From assembly GCF_040822065.1 (NCBI RefSeq), contig NZ_CP162005.1, positions 1,054,001-1,118,000 of the forward strand: 64,000 nucleotides of DNA, given 5' to 3'. Under the pieces are notes generated by a model that did no database searches, had not been told where the DNA came from, and worked only from the letters and a program-made list of their open reading frames with translations. Position numbers and translations under genes: made by a program. Of the stretch, positions 34,001-42,618 are shown one piece after another; positions within the stretch are counted from its first letter, which is position 1, and every line of letters starts with the position of its first letter. This DNA is from Pedobacter sp. WC2423. GTDB taxonomy: Bacteria; Bacteroidota; Bacteroidia; Sphingobacteriales; Sphingobacteriaceae.

Positions 34001-35689
34001 GTGACTGCCGATATTCAGAGTATCTTAGGCATGTGTGACGGACAAGGGGCCCCGCAGCGAATGCTGCGCTGGCATTACCGAAGCAGACATGAATCATTGA
34101 TCAGTCTCTCTAATCATGAATTTTATGAGAACAAACTGGTGATTTTCCCAAGCCCGGGCTCCAGGCATAGCATGGGATTGGTATTTCATCATTTGCCTGA
34201 TGCTGTATATGACCGCGGTAAAACCCGTACCAATCCAATAGAATCCGAAGCAGTAGCTTTTGCAGTGATGGAGCATGCATTGAAAAATCCTGAACAAAGT
34301 CTTGGAGTTGTTGCTTTCAGTACTTCTCAAATGCAGTCCATTCAAAATGCAATCGAGATTAAAAGACGTGAGAATCCAGAAACTGAAAGCTTTTTCAGGA
34401 GCCATAGTCATGAACCATTTTTTGTAAAAAATCTGGAGAATGTCCAGGGAGATGAACGGGACGTCATCTTTATCAGTATTGGATATGGCCGTACTGAAGA
34501 TGGAAAAGTTCCGATGAATTTTGGCCCGCTCAATAATGAAGGGGGAGAAAAAAGATTAAATGTACTGATCACCCGCGCTAAGTACAGATGTGAGATATTT
34601 ACAAATATTACAGCTGATGATATTAACCCAGCTGCAGCTACGAAATTTGGGATCAAAGCTCTAAAGAGCTTTTTATACTTTGCAAAGCATGGTACTTTTG
34701 ATACACAACAAGACCTGCCGGTTCCTGTAATGCGTCCTTTTGAAGATCATATTTATGATCATTTGGTAAAATCAGGATATACTGTCCGTAAAAAAGTTGG
34801 GTCAGAAGGTTTTTACATTGATCTTGCTGTAGTAGATACTGCTAATCCAGGCCGTTATCTGATTGGTATTGAATGCGATGGCGAATCTTATAGTCAGGCT
34901 AAATCTGCCACAGACCGGGACCGGCTTCGTAAACAAGTGCTGGAAAATATAGGCTGGAAGATTTTTAAAATATGGAGTACAGAATGGTATAGAAATCCTG
35001 AAAGAGAAGCTGAGCGTCTGCTTGCTGCAATTGAAAATGCCAAAGCGCAGGTTTCTTTAGATGACCTTGTAGATGAAGAGCTTGAACAGGAAATAAAAAC
35101 ATTGGTACGTGAAGAAAAAGTGGAGATAACCGTTGAAATCCCTGCTTACAAGCTGGCCGTTTTGCCAGAAGAGATCAGTACTGAAGAATTGCATCTGGTT
35201 CCTTTTGGCAAGCTTGCAGGCTGGATGAGTGAGGTAGTCAATGTTGAAGGGCCAGTTCATTTTGAAGAGGTGGCCAGAAGGATCGCAGATGCCGCTGGTG
35301 CCAGTAAGATAGGTTCCCGGATCAGGTATACGATCAATGCAGCAGTAAATTATGCAGTTACTGCTGCTATCTTTTCGAGAAAAGGAGATTTCTTATGGCC
35401 AGTTGATATGGTGACACCGGTTATACGCGACAGGAGTAAACTTTCTGCCGGCTCCAGAAAAATTGCGCTGATCTCACCAGAAGAAATGGATCTGGCTATT
35501 CAAAAGATTGTAGAAGATTCTATAGCAGTACAGGCTGATGTAGCCGTGCCATTGATTGCCAGGTTATTTGGATTTAACAGAGTTACTGAGGAGATAAGAA
35601 AGGAATTATCAGGTATAATTGATGCAGGTGTGGATAAGGGAATTATAATTAAAGACGGAGCGTATTTAAAGATTAATGTCATAAAATAG
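31013..35689 (+). CDS. Giant DUF4011-helicase-Vsr/MTES-nuclease-DUF3320 protein, possible anti-phage factor
   Basis: 1558 residues from ATG 31013. A TTG at 30995, three bases after AGGAGG, is an alternative start. Domains: DUF4011 (about 1-230), superfamily 1 helicase with Walker A GPPGTGKSQT (near 316), Walker B FDEAS (near 945), VVVGDTKQLPP (near 970) and motif VQGDERDVIF near 1143; a very-short-patch-repair-like nuclease near 1240-1340 with FYIDLAVVD and GIECDGESY (a catalytic D...E-x-D pattern); and DUF3320 near 1390-1550. The same architecture is the single-gene defence system called Hhe in my memory of the literature. It would unwind and cut foreign DNA. It sits alone with the MmcQ gene. 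Confidence 0.85.
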   Translation: MQENILPKLEASRKELLDLGMRNTLLNYKTPKARGLRIVQEKSIAIYDMLVKQNKTMTFLGRPGKEEGDNDELPELPVLSEQEIQDARHDTRLQTNENEQKLQIKILNTYYFAKTSIEEQGVNILYLALGMLNWYEKGNTEDPRLAPLVLIPVSLERSSANERFRLRFTGGEVGANLSLQAKMMADFNITIPDLPDLDDLDINNYFEDIQKRISHQELWKLDANAIELGFFSFGKFMIYHDLDSSKWPEDNKPFDHPILLSLFGGGFNEPKPTATEEHHLDKETKAHELFHVVDADSSQVLAMLAVHEGRNMVIQGPPGTGKSQTITNIIANAVGQGKKVLFVAEKMAALEVVKRRLDSINLGEACLELHSHKANKRDLHEELKRVLDLGKPTLTHLKDEISQLDSYKDILNNYCNSVNDLIDQSGLSAQKVIGYLLEISAQLGTLKLPAIPIENIESWNAGTMRQAAVNADLIEARLKDIGEPSKLLFYGTRLTLFLPHENEIATEIIDQAILITEDLQAEIQRTSSFIGTEPSFAGDYAVQLISLMNFLSRSPDLREIAVNDQAWILNHEDIEEFFQTGAELSDLHAAYENIFYPEAWDQQVLELRQNLINHGHKWYKFLLGDYKRSVKQLASFTKNALPDALDDQLKYIDDIIAAKRLNNLLEENSALALRLFGSRWRKLKTNWESLKEVSAFMAELHRNISAGNYPILVLNFLSRNENPMLIKEHLIKLNTLFADYQAGIVNVFKKLDLDEKLNNSTSSFRELLFKDQLLKLNEWKLRIGEIQQAVQWNNLSQSVQQDGFDNLIKASLNWEGAANYLKIALQKTWYEYLIRTIMTEKPALRGFERTSHEEIINKFNKTDLLNLQYNRARVALKHYESVPKQEGGGQWNVLRGEFNKRSRHMPIRKLMLEAGLAIQTIKPVFMMSPMSIANFLSPGSIDFDLVIFDEASQVRPVEALGALLRGKQLVVVGDTKQLPPTNFFDKMNMETDDEENVTADIQSILGMCDGQGAPQRMLRWHYRSRHESLISLSNHEFYENKLVIFPSPGSRHSMGLVFHHLPDAVYDRGKTRTNPIESEAVAFAVMEHALKNPEQSLGVVAFSTSQMQSIQNAIEIKRRENPETESFFRSHSHEPFFVKNLENVQGDERDVIFISIGYGRTEDGKVPMNFGPLNNEGGEKRLNVLITRAKYRCEIFTNITADDINPAAATKFGIKALKSFLYFAKHGTFDTQQDLPVPVMRPFEDHIYDHLVKSGYTVRKKVGSEGFYIDLAVVDTANPGRYLIGIECDGESYSQAKSATDRDRLRKQVLENIGWKIFKIWSTEWYRNPEREAERLLAAIENAKAQVSLDDLVDEELEQEIKTLVREEKVEITVEIPAYKLAVLPEEISTEELHLVPFGKLAGWMSEVVNVEGPVHFEEVARRIADAAGASKIGSRIRYTINAAVNYAVTAAIFSRKGDFLWPVDMVTPVIRDRSKLSAGSRKIALISPEEMDLAIQKIVEDSIAVQADVAVPLIARLFGFNRVTEEIRKELSGIIDAGVDKGIIIKDGAYLKINVIK

Positions 35690-35748
35690 TGTAAAATCAG
35701 GTAATTATAGTATGTATTTAAGGAGATTTCAATAATTTTACCGTTGAA

Positions 35749-36144
35749 ATGAAAAAAGCACTGTCCATATTACTTTTACTTTTATATACTACAACCAGTT
35801 TCGGTTTTAGTGTAAATGAGTTTTATTGTTGTGAACAACCAAGCACTGTAACTTTTAGCATTCAACAGGATGTCAATAAAAAATATAGCAAACACAGTAA
35901 AAAGGAGAGGTGCTGTGAAAATCAGTTTAATAATTTACAAGTAAAAGACACCCACATTCTTTCAGGTCAATCTGGCTGCCAGGTCAAACATTTGAGCAAT
36001 CTGTTCCTGTCAGCTTGTGGCAATTATTACCGCACGCCAGTGTTTACCACAATTGAGCGTGAATCAATCAATAGCCCTGCCCATGCACCTCCAATACATG
36101 GTGAGGTGCCTATTTATATCTTTAACTGTACCTATAGAATTTGA
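35749..36144 (+). CDS. HYC_CC_PP family small exported protein
   Basis: 131 residues. A signal peptide (about 1-19) precedes FYCCEQ, then CC at 55-56 (ERCCENQ), a Cys near 76 and 90, and APPI near the end, then PIYIFNCTYRI. This order, aromatic-Tyr-Cys, CC, and PP, defines the HYC_CC_PP family of Bacteroidota exported proteins. A metal or disulphide role is supposed but not shown. It stands alone downstream of the giant helicase by 60 nt and upstream of another exported protein. Confidence 0.75.
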   Translation: MKKALSILLLLLYTTTSFGFSVNEFYCCEQPSTVTFSIQQDVNKKYSKHSKKERCCENQFNNLQVKDTHILSGQSGCQVKHLSNLFLSACGNYYRTPVFTTIERESINSPAHAPPIHGEVPIYIFNCTYRI

Positions 36145-36252
36145 GCATACCCATTCAATAAATAAGTATTTCTGCTTGTTTAAACGCTGATTATTTACAA
36201 CCGTAAAATAATCAATTCACTCTATTTTTCAATTCATATCAAAAACTCAAAT

Positions 36253-36846
36253 ATGAAATCTTTAAAATTTTTAATAATCTTACCTGCCTTATTTTTATCA
36301 AATCTATTTGCACAGGCTACTATCCTGAATACAATAGCAGCCGATCCTGAAAGTGGAATTTATTTAACTGCTGCTGATTATAAAAATAATCAATTACACC
36401 TTGCAGGTAACCTGTCAACAAATAATAAACTTCGTTTAAATGATTTTTTAGGTAGCAGAACGCTTACAATCAGTCATAAAGGACAAAATCATGAATTCTC
36501 AAAAGATAGTATCTATGGTTATAGAGATAAAGCGGGAAATGATTACAGATTATATAAAAGCTACAGTACGCCATATAAAATACTGGAAAATGGCAAGATC
36601 GTTATTTACGAAATCAAACAGCCGGGTCATAAACAAAATGGTTTCAAACCCTTAGTTTGTTACTATTTCAGCGAAGGGGCAGATGGGGAAATTTATTTAC
36701 TATCATTAGATAACCTTAAAAAAAGCTTCAAAGACCAGCCAGCTTTTGATAGCATAGATGCTAATTTCCAGACTGATTATGATTTAATAAAATATGATAA
36801 CTATCATCATATGTTCAGAATCAACCGGGTTTTAGCAAAATTGTAA
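36253..36846 (+). CDS. Uncharacterised exported protein
   Basis: 197 residues with a signal peptide (MKSLKFLIILPALFLSNLFA). The mature part is a predicted beta-rich domain with GSRTLTISHKGQNHEF, KIVIYEIKQPG and YYFSEGADGEIYLLS. I do not recognise the family. It lies 108 nt after the HYC_CC_PP gene and may share its transcript. A bidirectional terminator follows. Confidence 0.7.
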   Translation: MKSLKFLIILPALFLSNLFAQATILNTIAADPESGIYLTAADYKNNQLHLAGNLSTNNKLRLNDFLGSRTLTISHKGQNHEFSKDSIYGYRDKAGNDYRLYKSYSTPYKILENGKIVIYEIKQPGHKQNGFKPLVCYYFSEGADGEIYLLSLDNLKKSFKDQPAFDSIDANFQTDYDLIKYDNYHHMFRINRVLAKL

Positions 36847-36859
36847 CTTAATCCGGATT

Positions 36860-36898
36860 AAAAATGGGCAGTACTATTCAATAGCACTGCCCATTTTT
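36860..36898. terminator. Bidirectional terminator between convergent genes
   Basis: Perfect 13-bp stem AAAAATGGGCAGT (36860-36872) with ACTGCCCATTTTT (36886-36898), a 13-nt loop, A-run on the left and T-run on the right. It can end transcripts of the exported-protein gene (plus) and of the DUF4142 gene (minus). Confidence 0.88.
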
Positions 36899-36921
36899 AT
36901 TATTTCATGCTGTTATGTTTA

Positions 36922-37509
36922 TTATTTCATGCTGTCATGAATCTTCTTGATCATGTCCAGGTGGGTCTGAACAACAGGAGTAGTCTTAGAAGCAAAAGCT
37001 TTAATGTCGGCATCCTTACCGTTTTTTGCTTCGTCCTGCATCAATTTTAGCGTTTTTTCATGTCCGTCTACCATGGCTTCAGCATAAGCTTTGTCAAAGT
37101 CTTTACCAGTTTTTTTATCAAGTTCATTCATTTTTTTCTGATGATCTTCATCCACAGCAGCAGGTAAGGTGATGTTTTTCTGTTTAGCGATTAACATCAG
37201 TTCTTCATTGGCCTTACCATGATCACTCACCATCATCTTCGCAAACTCTTTAAGCTGTGTATTGGTTGCCTTAGTTAAGGCTAGTTTACCCAATCCGACT
37301 TCTGCCATTCCGCCAACAGCGGCTTTTGTAGCAAATTCAGCATCCGATGGCGCAACAGCTATGCCACCCGTGGCCATCACATTTGAGGTCGTATCTTTTG
37401 TCTTATTGAGGCTGTCAGCGGTTTCTTTGGAATCTTTAGTCCCACTATTACAACTTTGAAATGCTAATGCAGCTGTTGCTATTGCAAGCGAATAAATTAT
37501 TTTTTTCAT
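36922..37509 (-). CDS. DUF4142 lipoprotein
   Basis: 195 residues from the ATG at 37509; an upstream in-frame ATG at 37542 would add 11 charged residues and spoil the signal. MKKIIYSLAIATAALAFQSC is a lipoprotein signal with the Cys at 20. The mature part has the ferritin-like four-helix DUF4142 pattern (AVGGMAEVGLGKLAL, EFAKMMVSDHGKANEELM, DGHEKTLKLM). The family often appears in stress and envelope contexts; the function is unknown. The gene is converging with a secreted-protein gene and divergent from the alcohol dehydrogenase. Confidence 0.88.
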   Translation of the reverse strand: MKKIIYSLAIATAALAFQSCNSGTKDSKETADSLNKTKDTTSNVMATGGIAVAPSDAEFATKAAVGGMAEVGLGKLALTKATNTQLKEFAKMMVSDHGKANEELMLIAKQKNITLPAAVDEDHQKKMNELDKKTGKDFDKAYAEAMVDGHEKTLKLMQDEAKNGKDADIKAFASKTTPVVQTHLDMIKKIHDSMK

Positions 37510-37633
37510 GATGTTAGATTTTTTGTTTTCTGTATAACACAAGGATTTGCTTATGGTTTAGCAAAATTCAAAATCTCTAAACAATCGTTGATATGACGTG
37601 TTGCCTTCCTATTCGAAAACTAAAATTATTCTT

Positions 37634-38791
37634 ATGAAAGCAGCAGTATTTCACAAACCAGGTGATATCAGTTATACAACTGTAGCGGATCCCCGGATTG
37701 AACTTGCCACAGATATCATCCTGAAAGTCACTTCAACAGCTATCTGCGGATCTGATCTTCACATTTTAAGCGGTGCAGTTCCCCAAACTACCGATATGGT
37801 GATGGGGCATGAATTTATGGGTATTGTGGAGGAAGTGGGGGCCGAAGTAAAAAACCTGAAGAAAGGTGACCGCGTCATTGTTCCTTTTCCCATTGCCTGC
37901 GGACACTGTTTTTTCTGTAACCATGGTGCATCACCAAGCTGTGAGAATTCCAATTACAAACATTATGGGCCAAATGGAGATATGATGGATCAAAAAGGAG
38001 CTGCATTATTTGGTTATACAGATTTATACGGTGGGTATTCCGGAGGACAAGCTGAGTACGTTCGTGTTCCCTATGGTGATGTGAGTCCAAGAATTATTCC
38101 AGACAATATTACAGATGAACAAGCACTTTTTCTGACTGATATATTTCCAACCGGGTGGTCAGGGGTAGATTGGGCACAGCTCAAAGGTGGTGAAGTCGTT
38201 GCGATTTTCGGGTCTGGCCCGGTAGGATTAATGGCACAAAAAGCAGCTTGGTTACACGGTGCCAGCCGGGTTATTGCTATTGACCCTTTAGACTATCGTC
38301 TTGATAAAGCAAAAGCTGTGAATAACGTCGACACTCTGAACCCGCATCAGGTTGATGTGGTAGCAGCCATTCGTGAAATGACCCAGGGCAGAGGTGCAGA
38401 TGTTTGTATTGATGCAGTAGGTTTTGAGCCAGAACGTACCTTTATGGATAAGGTAAAGGCGACTATAAACTTTGAAAAAGGTAGCATTAAAGTCCTTGAA
38501 ATGTGCTTTGAAGCAGTTCGCAGGAGTGGAACAGTTTCTATTCTTGGTGTTTATGGAAGCCCTTATGACAATTTCCCGCTATTCCGGATTTTTGATAAAG
38601 GACTCACCATTAAACAAGGTCAGGCACCAGTCCTTAACCATATCGATAAACTGATAGAACTCGTGAAAGAGGAGAAGGTCGTTCTCGATGATATTATTAC
38701 CCATACCTTACCACTCAGTGAAGTCGCTCACGGCTATAAAATCTTTGATGAAAAGCAAGAAGACTGTGTGAAAGTAGTTTTAAAACCATAA
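37634..38791 (+). CDS. Zinc-dependent alcohol dehydrogenase (MDR superfamily)
   Basis: 385 residues from the ATG at 37634 (MKAAVF); a GTG further upstream is less likely. Medium-chain dehydrogenase motifs: AICGSDLH (catalytic zinc Cys, about 36-43), GHEFMG (about 57-62), structural zinc cysteines in CGHCFFCNHGASPSC (about 85-99), and NAD-binding GSGPVGLMA near 194. The long insert with NYKHYGPNGDMMDQKG is typical of glutathione-independent formaldehyde dehydrogenase-like members. It may oxidise formaldehyde or a similar aldehyde; the substrate is inferred. It is monocistronic, with a hairpin downstream. Confidence 0.9.
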   Translation: MKAAVFHKPGDISYTTVADPRIELATDIILKVTSTAICGSDLHILSGAVPQTTDMVMGHEFMGIVEEVGAEVKNLKKGDRVIVPFPIACGHCFFCNHGASPSCENSNYKHYGPNGDMMDQKGAALFGYTDLYGGYSGGQAEYVRVPYGDVSPRIIPDNITDEQALFLTDIFPTGWSGVDWAQLKGGEVVAIFGSGPVGLMAQKAAWLHGASRVIAIDPLDYRLDKAKAVNNVDTLNPHQVDVVAAIREMTQGRGADVCIDAVGFEPERTFMDKVKATINFEKGSIKVLEMCFEAVRRSGTVSILGVYGSPYDNFPLFRIFDKGLTIKQGQAPVLNHIDKLIELVKEEKVVLDDIITHTLPLSEVAHGYKIFDEKQEDCVKVVLKP

Positions 38792-38803
38792 AATTTATAA
38801 CTG

Positions 38804-38847
38804 TAATACTAAATTGGTACTGTTCCTGCCGTTCCAATTTAGTATTA
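38804..38847 (+). terminator. Perfect hairpin after the alcohol dehydrogenase gene
   Basis: 14-bp perfect inverted repeat TAATACTAAATTGG (38804-38817) with CCAATTTAGTATTA (38834-38847), loop 16 nt. No T-run follows, so it may be a weak terminator or mRNA 3'-end stabiliser. Confidence 0.55.
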
Positions 38848-38972
38848 CCTATCATACCTGAATCCGGTTTCTTCATAAACTATAATTAACTATCTGTTTA
38901 TAAGATAATTAGTAATTGTTGATTAATTGATCAGCTTACGGTTTCCCGTAAGAAAAACATTTTTGACCTCGA

Positions 38973-38980
38973 TACTTTTG
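38973..38980 (+). promoter_or_regulatory. Candidate -7 element of the Ter-associated operon
   Basis: TACTTTTG matches TAnnTTTG and lies 65 nt before the first gene's ATG. No TTTG at -33. Other promoters in this 254-nt gap are possible. Confidence 0.4.
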
Positions 38981-39045
38981 AAGAGTTGGCCAGGTAACAT
39001 AAAGTGATTGATCTGATTAAATAACAGTTATTAAAATTATAAATT

Positions 39046-40590
39046 ATGAAAATAGGTAAGACCTTGGGTTTTGTCAGGATTACAGGAGTATTCGGGCTAT
39101 TAATTATAGCGGCTGCTTGCGGTACTAAAAAAAATAATGTACCAGTTGATCCATTTGAAGATGGAAAATTCAACCCATACGATCAGGAATTAGGTAAACG
39201 TATTGAAGCCTATAATCATATTGCTGCTCCAAATCATGCCAATTCAAAAAGTGGCAATCCAGCATTATACATAGATTTCTCTTCTGGTATCAATAAAGCA
39301 TTTGCAGACCCTGGTATTAAAGAAATGATGACAAACTGTTTCAATACAGTTTTAGCTCAGAATTTTGATGTTTATAAGTTGGGCTCGAATAAAATAATTC
39401 CTTTAAATATTGCAAATACCACAGAATTAGGCCAGCGCGTAAGTGACCCCACCCAATATGCTGATATCTGGGCTCCAATCCAGTCTGCCGTTGAAAAAAT
39501 CGTGGATGGAAACAATGATGCATTGCTGATTACTGACTTTGAAGAGTGGCAAAAGAATAGCGAAGTTACAAACACTGCTTTCCTGAAAATACCCTTCTCT
39601 AAATGGCTTGAAAAAGGAAACACAATACATTTCTTCATTGCAGACTATAAAGAAGGTGCTGTTGCCAAACATCTTTACTTCACCATTTTCAATTGCGGTA
39701 ATCCAAATGAATCGAGCATGATTTCCAAACTGGAATCTAAACTGGGCTCTTTAACTACCAGATTTGACTTATCTAATCAATCATACCAACTGCGAACTGC
39801 TTATTCTGGTGAGAAAACTGGTGGTTTGTTTTATGATACCAGCGGTCAATCAGAGCACGCTAAAAATGTACTGGATCTAAAAGATAATTACATTAATGGA
39901 CTCAACAATGGGAATCATTTTGAATTCTATCCTTTAGGTGTAGACTGGAAAACAATCGCTCAGCTTCATACCACTTACGCTGCTCAGCAGCAATTTAACG
40001 ACTTCTTCAGAAAACTATACATTGACCTCAGCAACGATGACAGTTATACATTTGGAGATTTTGATGTGAAAGTTTCGTCCATCACAGCAGATTTTGAGCA
40101 CTTTTCTAAAACCGCTGAAGTGAAGAAGCATAAACCAAAATTAGCTAAAGGGAGTGATGGTCAGGATAAGTTTGCCGATGATGAAAATGATGTTTTTGCA
40201 TTAGCCTGTTACCAGCCTGACGGAAAGTTAAAAGAACAGTGGATTTATAAACCACAACCTGTAACTCCTGTTAGCGAGGTTTTTATATTAAATAAAACTT
40301 TGTTTACCAATACCAGAAACCAGGATCATAAAAATGTAGAATTTGGAGTTTCTTTCGACCCAAAGTTCAACCTGAAAAATATTCCGGATCCAAATGGGAT
40401 AATTAAAGTTGATATCATTCTGAATACCGCTATTCCTAACCTGATCAATGCGAAACTATCAAAGTTCCAATGGGTCAACGCCAAACATGTACCTAATATA
40501 GCTTTATATGAGTCTGTGAAAAACACCTTGCAGGAGCTTAAACCAGCAAATAAAGTTATCTATTCCTACTACATTAAAACTCAACAATAA
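39046..40590 (+). CDS. vWA-like lipoprotein, first gene of the Ter-associated operon
   Basis: 514 residues. The lipobox IAAAC with Cys25 anchors it to the envelope. A von Willebrand A-like core is suggested by ALYIDFSSGINKAF with D77-x-S79-x-G81, a weak MIDAS (usually DxSxS), and by DALLITDFEEW with Asp164 at the place of the second MIDAS loop. From about 260 to 514 it is a second domain without a motif I can name. vWA proteins bind metal and protein ligands, and vWA (TerY) proteins are known partners of Ter systems. No closer function can be said. The eight genes that follow are in tight order on the same strand. Confidence 0.75.
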   Translation: MKIGKTLGFVRITGVFGLLIIAAACGTKKNNVPVDPFEDGKFNPYDQELGKRIEAYNHIAAPNHANSKSGNPALYIDFSSGINKAFADPGIKEMMTNCFNTVLAQNFDVYKLGSNKIIPLNIANTTELGQRVSDPTQYADIWAPIQSAVEKIVDGNNDALLITDFEEWQKNSEVTNTAFLKIPFSKWLEKGNTIHFFIADYKEGAVAKHLYFTIFNCGNPNESSMISKLESKLGSLTTRFDLSNQSYQLRTAYSGEKTGGLFYDTSGQSEHAKNVLDLKDNYINGLNNGNHFEFYPLGVDWKTIAQLHTTYAAQQQFNDFFRKLYIDLSNDDSYTFGDFDVKVSSITADFEHFSKTAEVKKHKPKLAKGSDGQDKFADDENDVFALACYQPDGKLKEQWIYKPQPVTPVSEVFILNKTLFTNTRNQDHKNVEFGVSFDPKFNLKNIPDPNGIIKVDIILNTAIPNLINAKLSKFQWVNAKHVPNIALYESVKNTLQELKPANKVIYSYYIKTQQ

Positions 40591-40612
40591 TTAACAACAA
40601 CCTAATCAACAA

Positions 40613-40951
40613 ATGGAATCTACATCAGCGTACATCATCTCACTTACTACTGCTTTAATCTTTTTGCTTTTAGCAGCTATCATTGCAAATGCGATCAAAT
40701 TTGAAGGCGGCAGCAACCCGAAAGACCCGCAACTCCGAAAAATGTGGTTCTGGATTCTGGCTATTTTAAATCCGGCATTGAGCTATCTGCTGGGTTACTT
40801 TGTATTCAAACCAGATGCAAATATGATGGTCATCAACAATTATTTAAATGCTTTAAGTATAGGGACAGCTATTGGATTTATAGTATACATCCTTTTAGGC
40901 TTTATTTTGAGTAAAGTATTTGCTAACGGCAAAATTGGTCACTGGTTTTAA
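40613..40951 (+). CDS. Small three-helix membrane protein
   Basis: 112 residues with membrane segments at about 8-28, 45-65 and 80-105, with charged loops (KDPQLRKM between 1 and 2). No family recognised. It lies 22 nt after the lipoprotein and 17 nt before the tubulin-like gene. It could anchor the cytoplasmic proteins of this operon to the inner membrane; that is inferred from its place. Confidence 0.72.
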   Translation: MESTSAYIISLTTALIFLLLAAIIANAIKFEGGSNPKDPQLRKMWFWILAILNPALSYLLGYFVFKPDANMMVINNYLNALSIGTAIGFIVYILLGFILSKVFANGKIGHWF

Positions 40952-40968
40952 TTCTCGAAAACATTATA

Positions 40969-42612
40969 ATGGATAAATTATTTGTAATCGCCATAGGCGG
41001 TACCGGAATGCGCTGTCTGGAATCTTTCACCCATTTATGTGGTATTGGAATGTTCGATAACCAGGAAATAGAAGTATTAACGTTAGATACAGATCAAAAT
41101 AACGGGAACAAAGACCGGGTTGAAGAGCTCATTAACCTATATAACCGGATTAAAACATCAGATACAAATCCGGGAGGAACACCAAATGCAAATACCTTTT
41201 TTTCCGCCAAGCTTAATCTGCACAGGTTCTGGACAAATTATTCAGGTTCTGGCAGGGAGAATTATAAAAATATCTCCAAAATTTCAACAGGAACACCTGA
41301 ACAGCAGAAAGCGAATAAACTGATCTCCGACTTATTTCTTGATACCAGTTCTGTACAAGAATTTGACCTTGCCCATGGCTATCGTGCGCAGACACACCTG
41401 GGTTCCATGTTGATGTACCATGGAATTGTGGAAGCCGCAAGAAACATTCTGAAAGGATCCACAGTACAATCTCAGGAGCGGGAACTGGATTCTTTTATGG
41501 CTAAGCTGGAAAAAGCAGGTGCTTTAGCCAGGGTCTTTATTTTCGGATCAGTATTTGGCGGAACCGGGGCATCATCTATCCCGGTGATCCCTAAAGCCCT
41601 GCAGGATTTTGTAAAGATCCGTTCCAATGGAAATTCAAGTATAGATTTCTCTAAAGCAAAGTTTGGTTCTACCTTACTCACCGAATACTTCACCTTTAAC
41701 AAACCAGATGATAAACAAAAATCAAGTAAAGGAAATAGTGTTATTGCAGATTCATCTTTCTTTCCATTAAATAGTCAGGCTGCATTACAATTTTACCAAA
41801 GTGATCCTACCGTTCAAAAATGCTATAAATTATTATATCATATTGGCTGGCCAATAGAAAGTAAAAAGATAGACGGGAATAATGCACCGAATCAAACGAC
41901 AACAGGAGGGAGTGAACAAAGGAATCCATGTCATATAACAGAATTGTTATGTGCCTGTGCAGCCTATGACTTCTTTACCCGTACCCAGGGTTTTGATAGT
42001 GCAAAGGCAGACTACTTATACAAAGCTGTAGAATTTAAAGATAATTCATTCAATTTTTCTTTTGATGATTTTGTCGGAAAGGAAAATAAAGCGGGTGAAA
42101 TCTTTGTCAACAAATTAGGCGCATTCTTCTCTTTGGCCCATATATCCTTAAGTAAAAACGGTGCTGCTTTTAATGATTCAGGTATTAAAGGATTTATCAG
42201 ACAATGTGAAAATCAGAAATTAAATCAGTACAGTTCCATTACTGATGCAGCATGTAAAGATATCAATGAATACTTTAAGCTTTTCGCCTATACTTTTAAA
42301 GATGCGAGGTTTATACCTGGCTGGCTTTATCAGATCAGAAATTCTGTTGCACCAGGCAGATTTTTATTCGATAGCAAGGCATTCCCGGACAATCAGGCAG
42401 AATTGAAAAGACTGGATGTCGGAGCGATGTTTCTGGACGAAAAACACCATTGGTCAAAAGGAGGGATCTTTGGAAACAGGTATGACACTTTTGTTGAAAA
42501 ACTGATCAATACCCATCCAAAAGAAGAGCAGAAAGTAAATACTACAAAAGAAAAATTCCTCGCTCATATTTTTAATGCACTTACGATTTCACAAAACTTC
42601 GATATAAATTAA
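40969..42612 (+). CDS. Tubulin/FtsZ-like GTPase (Tubulin_2 family type)
   Basis: 547 residues. AIGGTGMRCLESF (residues 8-20) is the first nucleotide loop, TLDTDQNN (38-45) a following strand-loop, and FGSVFGGTGASSIPVIPK (about 192-209) matches the GGGTGTG tubulin signature with GGTGAS. This fits the tubulin-like family (PF13809) that Aravind and colleagues linked to Ter systems. The protein lacks the acidic T7 catalytic loop that I could match to FtsZ, so polymerisation is only possible. It lies 6 nt before the large ATPase gene, implying a joint complex. Confidence 0.82.
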   Translation: MDKLFVIAIGGTGMRCLESFTHLCGIGMFDNQEIEVLTLDTDQNNGNKDRVEELINLYNRIKTSDTNPGGTPNANTFFSAKLNLHRFWTNYSGSGRENYKNISKISTGTPEQQKANKLISDLFLDTSSVQEFDLAHGYRAQTHLGSMLMYHGIVEAARNILKGSTVQSQERELDSFMAKLEKAGALARVFIFGSVFGGTGASSIPVIPKALQDFVKIRSNGNSSIDFSKAKFGSTLLTEYFTFNKPDDKQKSSKGNSVIADSSFFPLNSQAALQFYQSDPTVQKCYKLLYHIGWPIESKKIDGNNAPNQTTTGGSEQRNPCHITELLCACAAYDFFTRTQGFDSAKADYLYKAVEFKDNSFNFSFDDFVGKENKAGEIFVNKLGAFFSLAHISLSKNGAAFNDSGIKGFIRQCENQKLNQYSSITDAACKDINEYFKLFAYTFKDARFIPGWLYQIRNSVAPGRFLFDSKAFPDNQAELKRLDVGAMFLDEKHHWSKGGIFGNRYDTFVEKLINTHPKEEQKVNTTKEKFLAHIFNALTISQNFDIN

Positions 42613-42618
42613 AGGAAC

